A DNA stretch of 64,000 bases from Nitrospira sp. (GCA_024998625.1 JACOEL010000009.1:1-64000), one strand, 5' to 3'; positions 16,248-25,803 are shown, counted from the stretch's first letter. Translations and numbers: made by a program. The notes: generated by a model from the letters alone, not told the origin.

Positions 16248-16754
16248 ATGAGTTTTTTTGGCGCACCCACGATGCACACCAAGATCACCACGCGACAAGA
16301 ACTTGCCTCACGGCTGGATGAGCGCCGTCGGCAGGGACACCGCATCGTCTTCACGAACGGCTGCTTCGACCTGATGCACATCGGCCATACCCGGTATCTG
16401 CAAGCGGCCCGCGATCTGGGGGATGTGCTGGTGGTCGGCGTGAATTCCGACGAATCTGTGCGCACCTTGAACAAGGGCACGGATCGTCCCATTGTGCCCG
16501 ATGCCCAGCGAGCCGAGATCCTGGCTGCACTGGCCTGCGTGGACTATGTTGTGATCTTCCCCGAACCGGATCCGGGAGCCCTCATTACAACCCTTCAGCC
16601 GGATGTTCTCGTGAAAGGCGGAGACTGGTCGGCAGACCGGGTCGTCGGACGGGAAACCGTTGAAGCCCGTGGCGGACACGTCCAGACCATTCCGCTCGTC
16701 CCCGGCGTGTCGACGACCACGCTGGTGCAACGTATTCGCTCCACGACAGCCTAA
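16248..16754 (+). CDS. rfaE2: D-beta-D-heptose 1-phosphate adenylyltransferase
   Basis: RfaE2 transfers AMP from ATP to heptose 1-phosphate to give ADP-heptose for LPS core synthesis. In enterics it is the C-terminal half of the bifunctional HldE; here it stands alone at 168 residues. The nucleotidyltransferase signature is clear: FTNGCFDLMHIGHTRYLQ with the HxGH, VVGVNSDESVRTLNKG, then DYVVIFPEPDP and VLVKGGDW. The ATG at 16272 is an alternative start. mfd begins seven bases after its stop, so the two are probably co-transcribed. Confidence 0.92.
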   Translation: MSFFGAPTMHTKITTRQELASRLDERRRQGHRIVFTNGCFDLMHIGHTRYLQAARDLGDVLVVGVNSDESVRTLNKGTDRPIVPDAQRAEILAALACVDYVVIFPEPDPGALITTLQPDVLVKGGDWSADRVVGRETVEARGGHVQTIPLVPGVSTTTLVQRIRSTTA

Positions 16755-16761
16755 GGATATT

Positions 16762-19700
16762 GTGCCTCCCCTGATCCCGCTACATCTGACTCAATGGCTC
16801 GCGCCTGCGCGAGAAGCCCTTCGCGGCGGTTCGGGCAAACCCTGCCTCATGGGGTTGCACGGTTCGACCGCCGGCTTCGGCCTGGCGCTCCTTACACACA
16901 GCCTTCCGTCTCAGCCCCTGGCCGACCGTTCTTGGCTGATCGTCGCCAAAAACGATGACGAGGCGGAACGCCTCTATCGCGACACGCTGTTTTTTAGAAC
17001 GCTCTGCGGACAATCCAGTGATGACCTGGCGCTCTTCCCGAAATGGGAGACGCTGCCCTATGAATCGACGGTCCCCCACATCGATCTAGTGGCCCGGCGC
17101 ATGCAGACGCTCAACCGCCTCTGCACCACCGCACGCACGGTTCTGTTTACCTCCATCCCGGCCTTGACGCAGCGGGTCCTGCCGGCCCTGGTCTTCACCG
17201 ACGCGATATTGCAGTTTCAACCGGATGGTTCGCTGGAGCGGGAAGTGCTCGTCTCGAGCCTGCTGCGGTTGGGCTACCGGAAGGGATCAGTGGTGGAAAT
17301 TCCCGGCGAGTTCAGCATTCGCGGCGGGATCGTCGATATCTATTCGACGGCCTACCCCGACCCGCTACGGGTGGAGTTTCTCGGCGACACAATTGAATCG
17401 ATCCGCTTCTTCGATCCGGCCACACAAAAATCGACCGACAAGATCAAACAGGCCCAGGTGCTGCCGGCCCGCGAATTGATCCGCCCTGAGGACGCGCCCG
17501 ATGCCCTCACGCCCCTGGCCGCCGACGCCGAATGGCACGCCCCATCGGTCTACGGAACCATGGACAGCCTCCTCGACTATTTCCCTCAGCCGCCAGTGCT
17601 CGTCCTGGATCAACCCGGCACGCTGAAGGCTCACACGGAAGAATGTTGGCAGGCCATCGACGAAGGATTCCTGCGTCACGAAGATCGCACGGATCCGAAT
17701 CCGTACCCGACACCGGACAACCTGTACCTCACCTGGGACCAGATTCTTGCCGCCACCCGAGGTTATGCGACGCTCGCCCTTGAACCGCTGACCGCACCGG
17801 ATGCGAGTTGGGACCCGGTGCTCACCTGCCCGGCTCAAACCCCGGCCAGCGTCGGACTCGGCCAACGCGGCACCGCGTTCAGCCATGCGCTAGAGGTACT
17901 CGATCGCTTGCGAGAAGCCGGACCTGTCGTCCTGGTCGCCCGCAGTCAGGGCCAAGTCGGGCGCCTGCTGGCGTTATTTGGTGAACACGATCGACCGGCT
18001 TCGGAATGGAAGCCCTCGGCGCTCTCGGCCGGCGGCGCGCAAAAGGCCCCGTTTTCGGTCTTGAACGGCGAAGTCTCGGCTGGTTTTCTCTCCCCCGATC
18101 TGCGACTGGTGGTCCTCACAGAAGAAGAACTCTTCGCGAAAGGCGCCAGACATAAGCCGCAGCCCAAGAGCAAAGCCGCCACCTTCCTCTCCTCGCTGGA
18201 AGATCTCAACATCGGCGACTATATCGTGCACATGCAATACGGCATCGCGAAGTATCAGGGGCTGCGCCGGCTCTCGGTGCAGGATTTCGACAGCGATTTT
18301 CTAGTGCTCGAATTCGCCGGGACCGACAAGCTTTATGTCCCGCTCGATCGGATCAGCCAGGTCCAACGGTACGCGGGAGCGGATGCCCATGTGCCCCGCC
18401 TGGACCGCCTGGGCGGAACCAGTTGGGCCAAAACGACCGCGCGGGTCAAAAAAGACATCGAGGAAATGGCACACGAACTCGTCGATCTCTACGCCAACCG
18501 CGAGCTGGTCCATCGCACCTCGTACGGCAAAGACAGCATGCTCTACCACGAATTTGAAGCGGCCTTCGAATACGAAGAAACGCCGGATCAGCGCAAGGCG
18601 ATTGAAGACATTGCGAACGACCTGGCCTCGACCAAGCCCATGGATCGCCTCGTGTGCGGCGACGTGGGCTACGGCAAGACCGAAGTCGCCATGCGAGCCG
18701 CATTCAAGGCCGTCGAGGAAAATAGGCAGGTGGCCGTGCTGGTGCCGACCACATTGCTCGCACACCAGCATTACGATAACTTCGCCGAACGGTTTGCGCC
18801 CTTTCCAACCCGCGTCGCCCTGCTGTCACGATTTCAATCTCCAAAGGACACGAAGGCGATCATCAAAGATACGGAAGCCGGACTGGTCGATATCCTCATC
18901 GGCACTCACCGGCTGCTCCAAAAAGATGTGACGTTCCGCAACCTCGGCCTTGTCATCATCGACGAGGAGCAATGGTTCGGCGTGAAGCATAAAGAACGAT
19001 TGAAACAGCTGCGCACCCAGGTCGATGTGCTGACCCTGACGGCGACGCCGATCCCACGGACGTTGCAAATGACCATGGCGAGTGTGCGCGACCTCTCGAT
19101 CATCGATACGCCCCCGTCGGGACGGCTGGCGATCCGCACCCAAGTCCTCCGCTTCAGTGAAAAAGCGATCCGTGAGGCGATTCTTCGCGAACTCGGTCGA
19201 GGGGGACAAACCTACTTCGTCCACAATCGCGTCGAAACCATGGAGCGGATGGGCACCTGGCTCCAGGAACTGGTGCCGGAAGCCCGCATCGTCATGGCGC
19301 ACGGCCAGATGGACTCGAAACCGCTGGAAGCCGTGATGCTGAAATTCTTTCACCGGGAAGCGGATATTCTGATCGCCTCCGCCATTATTCAATCGGGCAT
19401 CGACGTGCCGACCGCCAACACCATCATCGTGAATCGCGCCGACACGTTCGGGCTTGCGCAGCTCTATCAACTTCGCGGTCGGGTCGGACGAGGAGGTGAA
19501 CAGGCCTATGCCTATTTCCTCGTGCCGGATGAAGGCATGCTCTCTGAGGATGCCCAGAAGCGGCTGACCGCCATCCAACAGTTTACCGAACTCGGATCGG
19601 GCTTCCGCATCGCCGCCGCGGATCTTGAAATCCGCGGCGCCGGGAATCTGCTCGGCAAACAGCAATCGGGCCACATCGCCGCCGTCGGGCTCGATCTCTA

Positions 19701-20235
19701 CCTGCAAATGGTGGAACAGGCCGTCCAACGACTGAAGGGTCAAGTGGTGGAGGAAGAACCGGATCCCGAGCTGCGCCTCAGCGTCTCCGCCTATATTCCA
19801 GAAGACTACGTGGCCGACAGCCACCAGCGCCTGTCGCTCTACAAGCGGCTGTCTTCCTGCGGACAACTCGGCGACCTTGCGCTGATGCACGGAGAACTCG
19901 AAGACCGCTACGGGCATCCACCTGATCCGGTTGAGCGTCTGTTCGAACTCATGCAAATCCGGCTGCTGGCCAAACAACTCCGGCTAAGTTCTGTGGTCGA
20001 GCAACCCCATGCGGTCGTGATCACCTTCGATTCAAAGGCCACGGTCTCGGAAACCGCCGTACAGGCCCTGATGGACCGATACAAGAAACGGTTACGATTT
20101 CTCTCGCCGCTGTCGTTTGAACTCCAGATACCGCATGAAGACTGGAGTTTGGTCTTTCCAGAACTCAACGCAACCTTGCAAACCCTCCACGTCTGTGGTA
20201 CCAACAATCAAGGGCCCCGCACGGCCTCGACCTGA
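16762..20235 (+). CDS. mfd: Transcription-repair coupling factor
   Basis: Mfd removes RNA polymerase stalled at lesions and recruits UvrA. At about 1157 residues it has normal length. The N-terminal UvrB-like module contains RKGSVVEIPGEFSIRGGIVDI. The RNA-polymerase-interacting domain starts near GDYIVHMQYGIAKYQGL (residue 485). The RecG-like motor has CGDVGYGKTEVAMRA (about 631) and IDEEQWFGVKHKE (about 733), followed by LYQLRGRVGRGGEQAYAYF. The C-terminal autoinhibitory domain is present. The GTG start is chosen for AAGGA just upstream and its position after rfaE2; a longer frame would run into rfaE2. Confidence 0.95.
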   Translation: MPPLIPLHLTQWLAPAREALRGGSGKPCLMGLHGSTAGFGLALLTHSLPSQPLADRSWLIVAKNDDEAERLYRDTLFFRTLCGQSSDDLALFPKWETLPYESTVPHIDLVARRMQTLNRLCTTARTVLFTSIPALTQRVLPALVFTDAILQFQPDGSLEREVLVSSLLRLGYRKGSVVEIPGEFSIRGGIVDIYSTAYPDPLRVEFLGDTIESIRFFDPATQKSTDKIKQAQVLPARELIRPEDAPDALTPLAADAEWHAPSVYGTMDSLLDYFPQPPVLVLDQPGTLKAHTEECWQAIDEGFLRHEDRTDPNPYPTPDNLYLTWDQILAATRGYATLALEPLTAPDASWDPVLTCPAQTPASVGLGQRGTAFSHALEVLDRLREAGPVVLVARSQGQVGRLLALFGEHDRPASEWKPSALSAGGAQKAPFSVLNGEVSAGFLSPDLRLVVLTEEELFAKGARHKPQPKSKAATFLSSLEDLNIGDYIVHMQYGIAKYQGLRRLSVQDFDSDFLVLEFAGTDKLYVPLDRISQVQRYAGADAHVPRLDRLGGTSWAKTTARVKKDIEEMAHELVDLYANRELVHRTSYGKDSMLYHEFEAAFEYEETPDQRKAIEDIANDLASTKPMDRLVCGDVGYGKTEVAMRAAFKAVEENRQVAVLVPTTLLAHQHYDNFAERFAPFPTRVALLSRFQSPKDTKAIIKDTEAGLVDILIGTHRLLQKDVTFRNLGLVIIDEEQWFGVKHKERLKQLRTQVDVLTLTATPIPRTLQMTMASVRDLSIIDTPPSGRLAIRTQVLRFSEKAIREAILRELGRGGQTYFVHNRVETMERMGTWLQELVPEARIVMAHGQMDSKPLEAVMLKFFHREADILIASAIIQSGIDVPTANTIIVNRADTFGLAQLYQLRGRVGRGGEQAYAYFLVPDEGMLSEDAQKRLTAIQQFTELGSGFRIAAADLEIRGAGNLLGKQQSGHIAAVGLDLYLQMVEQAVQRLKGQVVEEEPDPELRLSVSAYIPEDYVADSHQRLSLYKRLSSCGQLGDLALMHGELEDRYGHPPDPVERLFELMQIRLLAKQLRLSSVVEQPHAVVITFDSKATVSETAVQALMDRYKKRLRFLSPLSFELQIPHEDWSLVFPELNATLQTLHVCGTNNQGPRTAST

Positions 20236-20265
20236 CCTTCGTAGAGGACGCTCCGCCCCGACCGC

Positions 20266-21162
20266 ATGACGCCACCGCGCACACGACAGAGTTCATCCTG
20301 GCCGACACGATTGACCAGCGCCGCGCTGGGTCTCTGCGCGCTCGGGTCCTTGGCCGCCTGCACTGAGCCACCACAGGAAGAGCCGGTGATCGCCATGATC
20401 AACGGCCGATCCATCACTCAATCCGAATTCGACATCCGCTGGGAAGACTTGTCGCAGGCCACGCGCGCGCGCTACGAGAAGGAAGGCGGGAAACGCCGTT
20501 TTCTTGACGAATTGATCATGCGCGAGCTCCTGATGCAGGAGGCGCGCAAGCAGGGTTTGGATCAGTCCGATGAGATCCGCGAAAAGACCCAGCGCTACCG
20601 CGAACAACTGATTCTGGATGAATTGCTCAAAGACCGGATCAAGACCAAGGTCGAAGTCAGCAAAGAGGAACTGGACGCCTACCTGGGGAAACACGCCAAT
20701 CAGCTCCTGGCCAACCCCAAGGTGCAAGTGTCGATTATGCTGCTGCCGAACATCTATGCAGCCAAAGACCTCAAACGGCAGGTCGAAGCCGGCGGCAACT
20801 TCACGCGATTCGCCCTCCGGTATTCAATCGACGAGCGCAGCCGTGCCAAAGGCGGCGATCTGGGCCCCTATAAGAAAGGCCTGTTGGAGCCGGAAGTCGA
20901 TGCGCTGATTCCATCTCTGCACCCCGGAGTCATCAGTGATCCGATCAAGACCGCGCAGGGCTATTACCTCGTGAAGGTGAGCCCCCTGGAGCCGGAAATT
21001 CTGCAGGCGGACCAAGCCACTCGTGAACGACTCCGCCAGGAACTGTTGGCCGAGAAGCGCCGGAAACGTTTGGACGACGTGTTTGCCGAACTTCGCACCG
21101 GGGCCACAATCCGTCTGGCCGACGCAGCTCGTTACGTGACCGATGAACCAGCGCGCCCGTAA
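20266..21162 (+). CDS. Parvulin-type peptidyl-prolyl isomerase lipoprotein
   Basis: This is a 298-residue periplasmic folding factor. A basic N-terminus and signal end in the lipobox LAAC. A SurA-like N-terminal helical module (ITQSEFDIRWEDL, LMQEARKQGL) follows, and the parvulin domain covers about residues 145-245, with VQVSIMLLP and ALRYSIDERSRAKGGDLGPY. Proteins of this build assist outer-membrane protein folding. It follows mfd by 30 bases and precedes a second parvulin gene, so the pair may divide labour as lipid-anchored and soluble chaperones. Confidence 0.88.
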   Translation: MTPPRTRQSSSWPTRLTSAALGLCALGSLAACTEPPQEEPVIAMINGRSITQSEFDIRWEDLSQATRARYEKEGGKRRFLDELIMRELLMQEARKQGLDQSDEIREKTQRYREQLILDELLKDRIKTKVEVSKEELDAYLGKHANQLLANPKVQVSIMLLPNIYAAKDLKRQVEAGGNFTRFALRYSIDERSRAKGGDLGPYKKGLLEPEVDALIPSLHPGVISDPIKTAQGYYLVKVSPLEPEILQADQATRERLRQELLAEKRRKRLDDVFAELRTGATIRLADAARYVTDEPARP

Positions 21163-21271
21163 CCGCCCGCGCACTCTCCTCCTGCATACTCTCCGTCTTC
21201 ACCCGTCCGCGTTTTTCATCTCCAGGGCGCTCCCTTTCTGAAGCCTCGATTGTGTACAATCCAGCAACCCT

Positions 21272-22306
21272 ATGAACGATCAATCGCTGTTCGCCCACAC
21301 GTGCCTCTACGGCTCCCGGCTCTTCTCGTCCCTGAGGGGCGCGCCTTCCCCCGGACCCGTTCGCAGCGCAACCGGGTTCACGACCACTGGCGCGCTTTTT
21401 CTCTGTTTCTGCATAGTCTTTGTCCTGCTCTCCAACGCGGATGCCGCCAAGCTGGAAGATCGCATTGTCGCGGTCGTCAATTCCGACCTGATCATGCTGT
21501 CCGAATTGAAACGCGACCTGCTTCCCGATCAGGACCGACTGCGCAAGCTGTACAAAGGCGAAGACCTGGAGCGTCGCCTCAAGACGGCTGAGGCCATGGG
21601 CCTCACGAAAATGATCGAGCGGAAACTGCAGCTGCAGGCCGCAAAGAACAAAGGTGTGGATGTGTCCGATCAGGAAGTCGTGCAGGCGGTCGAGGAGATG
21701 AAGAAACAGGGCGAGGCCGTCGACAGCGCCGACCCGAACACCGCCAGGAGTATCCGCGAGCAGTTGACCCTGATGCGAGTTGTCGACCGCGAAGTCCGCG
21801 GCCTGATTATGGTGGCGGACTCGGAAATGAAACGGTACTACCAGGAGCACCAGGACCGGTTTGCCTACCCCGAGGAATACCAACTTAGCCAAATCCTGAT
21901 CAAGCCGCGCACGCCGGACGGCCTCTCCGCCGCCCACGGACGAGCCGAAGCGCTCCTGGCAACCCTCAAGCAAGGTGAACCGTTCGAGGATCTAGCCCTG
22001 CGCTTTTCCGACGGAGCCGATGCCTCGCGCGGCGGGCGGCTCGGCCTGGTACGGCAAGGCGAGTTGATTCCCGCGCTGGAACAGGCGCTGACTTCCGTGG
22101 AGGTGGGGCAGATCACGGGTATTGTGGAGACTGCGGAAGGGCTACACATCGTGCGGGTCGACGACAAAAAGCCGCGTCAGTTTCGGCCGTTTGAACAGGT
22201 GAAGGCCGAGATTCAATCCCTCGTGTTTCAGCAGAAAACCGAAGATCAATATCAGATCTGGATGGCCGATTTGAAGAACAAAGCCTACATCGAGATCAAG
22301 TTTTAA
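21272..22306 (+). CDS. SurA-like periplasmic chaperone/peptidyl-prolyl isomerase
   Basis: This is a 344-residue protein with a late hydrophobic signal segment (about residues 42-58) and the SurA N-domain opening LEDRIVAVVNSDLIMLSEL. A helical part with Glu/Lys-rich sequence follows. One parvulin domain covers about residues 205-305: YQLSQILIKPRTPDG, FEDLALRFSDGADASRGGRLG and IVETAEGLHIVRVDDKKP. Its role is probably outer-membrane protein biogenesis. The long N-terminus suggests the true start may lie later, but no better start codon with a ribosome site is visible. Its last 11 bases overlap the convergent engB gene. Confidence 0.88.
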   Translation: MNDQSLFAHTCLYGSRLFSSLRGAPSPGPVRSATGFTTTGALFLCFCIVFVLLSNADAAKLEDRIVAVVNSDLIMLSELKRDLLPDQDRLRKLYKGEDLERRLKTAEAMGLTKMIERKLQLQAAKNKGVDVSDQEVVQAVEEMKKQGEAVDSADPNTARSIREQLTLMRVVDREVRGLIMVADSEMKRYYQEHQDRFAYPEEYQLSQILIKPRTPDGLSAAHGRAEALLATLKQGEPFEDLALRFSDGADASRGGRLGLVRQGELIPALEQALTSVEVGQITGIVETAEGLHIVRVDDKKPRQFRPFEQVKAEIQSLVFQQKTEDQYQIWMADLKNKAYIEIKF

Positions 22307-22898
22307 GCTGCGCGCGAATCTCCCCCCACAAGACGTCCCGCCCCTCATGCGTTTCAGCCGAGTACAGCACAATCGGCACCTCGGGCCCCAATCCGCAAGC
22401 AGTCCGCACGGCAGCGAGGCTGGGCGCCCGCTCACTTTGCCGCAATTTATCGGCTTTCGTCAGGACGATGATCATGCCGCACCCCAGGGACTGGACCCAC
22501 TGCACCGTCATCACATCCTGCGGCATCCACACACGCGCCTCGATCAACAGAATCACGGCTCCGAGGGACTGTCGCTGTTCGAGGTACTGCTCGATCATCG
22601 GCCCCCATTGCGCGCGCATGGTTTTGGAGACCTTGGCGTAACCGTATCCGGGCAGATCGACCAGCGACAGCAGGGCGAGCTTCGGATCCGAGGTACGGAC
22701 CGTGAAAAAATTGACGGCGCGTGTTTTCCCGGGAGTCTTGCTGACCTTGGCCAACTTCTTGCGGTGGAGCAGGGAATTGATCAACGACGACTTCCCGACA
22801 TTCGATCGGCCGACGAACGCGATCTCCGGCAATCGGTCGGGAGGAAACTGTTCTGGGGACACCGAACTTTTGATAAACTCAGCGTTGAGTAATTTCAT
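22296..22898 (-). CDS. engB: Ribosome-biogenesis GTPase EngB/YsxC
   Basis: EngB is an essential GTPase of large-subunit assembly. The 200-residue protein has all G motifs: G1 in FVGRSNVGKSSLINSLL, G2 around TRAVNFFTV, G3 in LVDLPGYGYAKVSK, G4 in VLTKADKL and G5 in VLYSAETHEG. Length is typical. The last codons overlap those of the convergent parvulin gene, so read-through of either gene would give antisense RNA to the other. The gene divergent from it is mtgA, about 100 bp away. Confidence 0.95.
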   Translation of the reverse strand: MKLLNAEFIKSSVSPEQFPPDRLPEIAFVGRSNVGKSSLINSLLHRKKLAKVSKTPGKTRAVNFFTVRTSDPKLALLSLVDLPGYGYAKVSKTMRAQWGPMIEQYLEQRQSLGAVILLIEARVWMPQDVMTVQWVQSLGCGMIIVLTKADKLRQSERAPSLAAVRTACGLGPEVPIVLYSAETHEGRDVLWGEIRAQLKT

Positions 22899-22999
22899 GG
22901 TGATCCACCGCGTACCGACGTGCGGGATGTACGGTCACCTCCGGAAACAGGGGCCGGACCGGTGCAACACCTCGTATCTTCATAAATAGAGTGTAGGGA

Positions 23000-23785
23000 A
23001 TGAGCAAGTCAACTGGCAGCCTGTTCGGCCGGACGCTGTTTTGGATCACAGTTCTTTTCGGTCTCCCCACAGCCGCCTTGGCCTTGTATTGGCTGGTGAC
23101 GCTACCGGACGTCTCGCACCTGGCCAAACATCACCCCACGGAAACGGCCTTGATGGAGGCGCGGCGGGCCCAGGCCAAGGAACAAGGCCGCACACTGCAT
23201 CCGCAATTCGTCTGGGTGCCGTTGTCACGGATCGCGCCGGCACTCCAACGAGCCGTGGTGGCGGCCGAAGACGCCTCCTTCTTCGCGCACGAGGGATTCG
23301 ATTGGGAAGGCATCAAAGACGCCGCCCTGTACAACCTGGAAGTCGGCGAATTCAAGCGCGGCGGCAGCACCATTACGCAGCAGCTGGCGAAGAATCTGTA
23401 CCTCTCGTCTGAACGCTCCCTGCTACGGAAGGCCCGCGAAGCCCTCATCACCCGTTCTCTGGAACACCATCTGACGAAGGAACGGATTCTGGAATTGTAT
23501 TTGAATGTCGCGGAATGGGGGCAGGGCATATTCGGCGCGGAAGCGGCGGCGCGGCACCATTTCGGGAAATCGGCCAAGGAGCTGACGATAGACGAGGCAG
23601 CGTTACTGGCCGCGATTCTTCCCTCCCCGCGCCGTTATGACCCGATCCGCCATACCGCCTACTTGAATCGACGCCAGCATCACATCGTCCGATGGCTGGA
23701 ACGGGGCAACGGACGCAGGGCCGGCTCACTCTCGACGAACCGACAGGCACCGGACCCGCACGACCTCACCTCCTCTGAAGACTGA
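23000..23785 (+). CDS. mtgA: Monofunctional peptidoglycan glycosyltransferase
   Basis: MtgA polymerises lipid II into glycan strands. The protein is 261 residues with one membrane anchor at residues 13-35 and a GT51 domain: VVAAEDASFFAHEGFDWEGI with the catalytic Glu, RGGSTITQQLAKNLYLS, then EHHLTKERILELYLNVAEWG, GIFGAEAAARHHFGK and DEAALLAAILPSPRRYDP. No transpeptidase domain follows, as expected. AGGGA directly precedes the ATG. It is divergent from engB and convergent with a VOC gene. Confidence 0.94.
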   Translation: MSKSTGSLFGRTLFWITVLFGLPTAALALYWLVTLPDVSHLAKHHPTETALMEARRAQAKEQGRTLHPQFVWVPLSRIAPALQRAVVAAEDASFFAHEGFDWEGIKDAALYNLEVGEFKRGGSTITQQLAKNLYLSSERSLLRKAREALITRSLEHHLTKERILELYLNVAEWGQGIFGAEAAARHHFGKSAKELTIDEAALLAAILPSPRRYDPIRHTAYLNRRQHHIVRWLERGNGRRAGSLSTNRQAPDPHDLTSSED

Positions 23786-23832
23786 ACACAACTTCATCAG
23801 GATGGTCCGCGCGATGCTGCGGAGAGCGTTCG

Positions 23833-24261
23833 CTACTCAGCATCCCCGACCGCTGCCACGTCTCGTTCCCCGAAAATCGCGGACTCGTGCCGATAGTGTT
23901 TAAACTCGAGGAGATTTTGAGAAGGGTCTTGCAGGAAAAATGTGAGATGCTCGATGCGGGTGCCGGCAAACCGCCGCCTGGGCTGCTGGTAAAACGTCAG
24001 GCCCTTCGCTTTGGCGCGATCGGCCAGCGCCTGCCATTCCTCTTCCTGCGTCAACACCAGCCCGAAATGACGCGGATAGACACCCTTCTGCGGCACAGTC
24101 GGCTGGGTGGAGAGATGGGCGACCAATTGGTGCCCAGCCAGTCCGAGGGTAACTGCGGTGGAAGATTCCCGACCCAGCACACAACCAAGACCATCGACGT
24201 AAAATTGCTTGGCCGCGGCGAGATCGTGGACAGGGAAGGCGAGGTGAAAGAGTGCCGGCAT
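23833..24261 (-). CDS. VOC/glyoxalase-fold protein
   Basis: This is a 142-residue protein with the paired beta-alpha-beta-beta-beta modules of the VOC superfamily: FHLAFPVHDLAAAKQFYVDG at the start, HFGLVLTQEEEWQALADRA in the middle and FFLQDPSQNLLEFKHYR at the end. Metal-ligand candidates are the first-strand His and the Glu of LLEFK. Related proteins are annotated as dioxygenases or glyoxalases; the substrate is unknown. The isoaspartyl peptidase gene lies 40 bases upstream on the same strand, so they may share a transcript. Confidence 0.82.
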   Translation of the reverse strand: MPALFHLAFPVHDLAAAKQFYVDGLGCVLGRESSTAVTLGLAGHQLVAHLSTQPTVPQKGVYPRHFGLVLTQEEEWQALADRAKAKGLTFYQQPRRRFAGTRIEHLTFFLQDPSQNLLEFKHYRHESAIFGERDVAAVGDAE

Positions 24262-24301
24262 GAGCTGATACCTCTCGTCACTGTATCAGCCACTCGCGCG
24301 G

Positions 24302-25240
24302 CTAGGCAAACCGGCCTTTCACGTGCGGGCGGCCATCGTACCCGATCACGCCGGCCACCATGTGCGGCGTATTGTGTCGAATGGCGACTCGGCCATCCGG
24401 TGAGAGCACCAGCACCCCGGCTGCGCCGTGAATACGCTCCGCGACTTTCCGAAGCACCCGGTTCGCCGATACCAGCGGACTCAGGCCGCTTGCCAATAAA
24501 TCGCTGATCTCTTTCGCAACAGCCACTCGAATGATGCTCTCCCCTAATCCAGTCATGGAGACCGCTCCGGCCTCATTATCGGCATAGACCCCGCATCCGA
24601 TCAAAGGGGTATCGCCGACCCGGCCTGGCAACATCACATCCACCCCGCCGGTCGATGCGCCGGCAGCTACCGTTCCGGTGAGATCCAAGGCCACTGCGCC
24701 CACGGTTTCCTTGCCCAGACTTCGCGCACGGAGGCGGCCCGTCTGCATGATCGCCTGATGCAACCGCAATGTGTGCTTCAGTCCGGCCCGCGGCCTCAAT
24801 TCCTTGAGCTGCGGCCCTGCTGTCCTCTGGGCTCGGGGCGTGCGCTCCAATCCGAAATAGTTCGCAAAGCGGGAGGCGGATTGCCCGACCAGCAACACAT
24901 GGGCCGTTTTTTCCATCACCAGCCGCGCGGCGGTGATGGGATGCACGATACCCTCGATGGAAGCCACAGCTCCTGCCCGCAGGTCGCGCCCTTCCATAAT
25001 TGAAGCGTCCATGCGCCGCACTCCATCAAGTTGACGGTTCGAGCCTCGCCCCGCGTTGAACAGGCCCGACTCTTCCAGCAAGCGAATGGCTTCCTCCACG
25101 ACCAACAGTGCCGGGGTTTCGGCCATGAGCAGGCGATAGCCTTGGGCCAAGGCGGCCTCAACGCAGGCCGCTTGAGCGACGGTCATGGCGCGGCGTCCCG
25201 CGCCACCGTGAATGAGCAGAATCGGCCGTGATGGTTTCAA
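24302..25240 (-). CDS. Isoaspartyl peptidase/L-asparaginase (Ntn hydrolase)
   Basis: This is an autoprocessing amidohydrolase of about 312 residues that removes isoaspartyl residues from damaged peptides or deamidates asparagine. It shows PILLIHGGAG at the start, GLFNAGRGSN, RRMDASIMEG and the processing site before the nucleophile Thr in ETVGAVALD, then GASTGGV and GDTPLIGCGVYAD. The usual Gly before the Thr is Glu here, which could slow self-cleavage. I start at a TTG that overlaps the stop of the upstream gene by four bases; the ATG at 25327 would overlap that gene by 91 bases. Confidence 0.85.
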   Translation of the reverse strand: MKPSRPILLIHGGAGRRAMTVAQAACVEAALAQGYRLLMAETPALLVVEEAIRLLEESGLFNAGRGSNRQLDGVRRMDASIMEGRDLRAGAVASIEGIVHPITAARLVMEKTAHVLLVGQSASRFANYFGLERTPRAQRTAGPQLKELRPRAGLKHTLRLHQAIMQTGRLRARSLGKETVGAVALDLTGTVAAGASTGGVDVMLPGRVGDTPLIGCGVYADNEAGAVSMTGLGESIIRVAVAKEISDLLASGLSPLVSANRVLRKVAERIHGAAGVLVLSPDGRVAIRHNTPHMVAGVIGYDGRPHVKGRFA

Positions 25241-25803
25241 TTCAGCAGAAGATCTTTCACGCGGCGGCAGGCAGGATCTTGCATACGATCGAGGTCCGAT
25301 CGGACAAACCCCAAACCGGTCACACACAGCTCGAAGTTTTCCGACAGCTTCCGGAACAACGGGGAATCCTGCTCAGGATCGTAGCTGCCGTACTCGGCGA
25401 CTAACCCGTACGAGCGTTTGCCCGTCTTCACGTAATCCACCAGGAAATCTTTATGGTAGATGCGGCCCACGCTCTTGAGGCGGCGGAGATATTCTGGAAA
25501 CAGGCCGGTCATGAAGAGTGTAAAGTCGCCGATATGGCGGTGCACTTCTCGCTCTCGCTCGAAGGATTGCGCTTCTAGCAGCACTTCGGATTCGAACAGC
25601 ATCTCGACGACGGAATCGACGGCGCGGCCCTGCGTACTCTTGATTTTGTAGAGTTGATCGGTGTGAGCGAATTCGACGAGCAGGTTGGAAACGTACTCGG
25701 TGACATTCAGATCAGGCCACCCGAGGTGTTCGGTGAAGCTTTTTTCCGTCAACGCTCCGAAGAGCTGTCGGAGTGGATGGTTGCGAGAAACGGGACTTCC
25801 CAT
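25237..25803 (-). CDS. Conserved hypothetical protein
   Basis: This is a soluble 188-residue protein without a recognised domain. It is rich in charged helices, with HIGDFTLFMTGLFPEYLRRL and DFLVDYVKTGKRSYGLVAEYG as distinctive stretches. GGAGG lies five bases before the chosen ATG; an in-frame ATG 34 codons earlier has no ribosome site. Its stop overlaps the TTG start of the isoaspartyl peptidase gene, which suggests coupled translation. dtd lies about 100 bp upstream in the same direction. Confidence 0.7.
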   Translation of the reverse strand: MGSPVSRNHPLRQLFGALTEKSFTEHLGWPDLNVTEYVSNLLVEFAHTDQLYKIKSTQGRAVDSVVEMLFESEVLLEAQSFEREREVHRHIGDFTLFMTGLFPEYLRRLKSVGRIYHKDFLVDYVKTGKRSYGLVAEYGSYDPEQDSPLFRKLSENFELCVTGLGFVRSDLDRMQDPACRRVKDLLLN

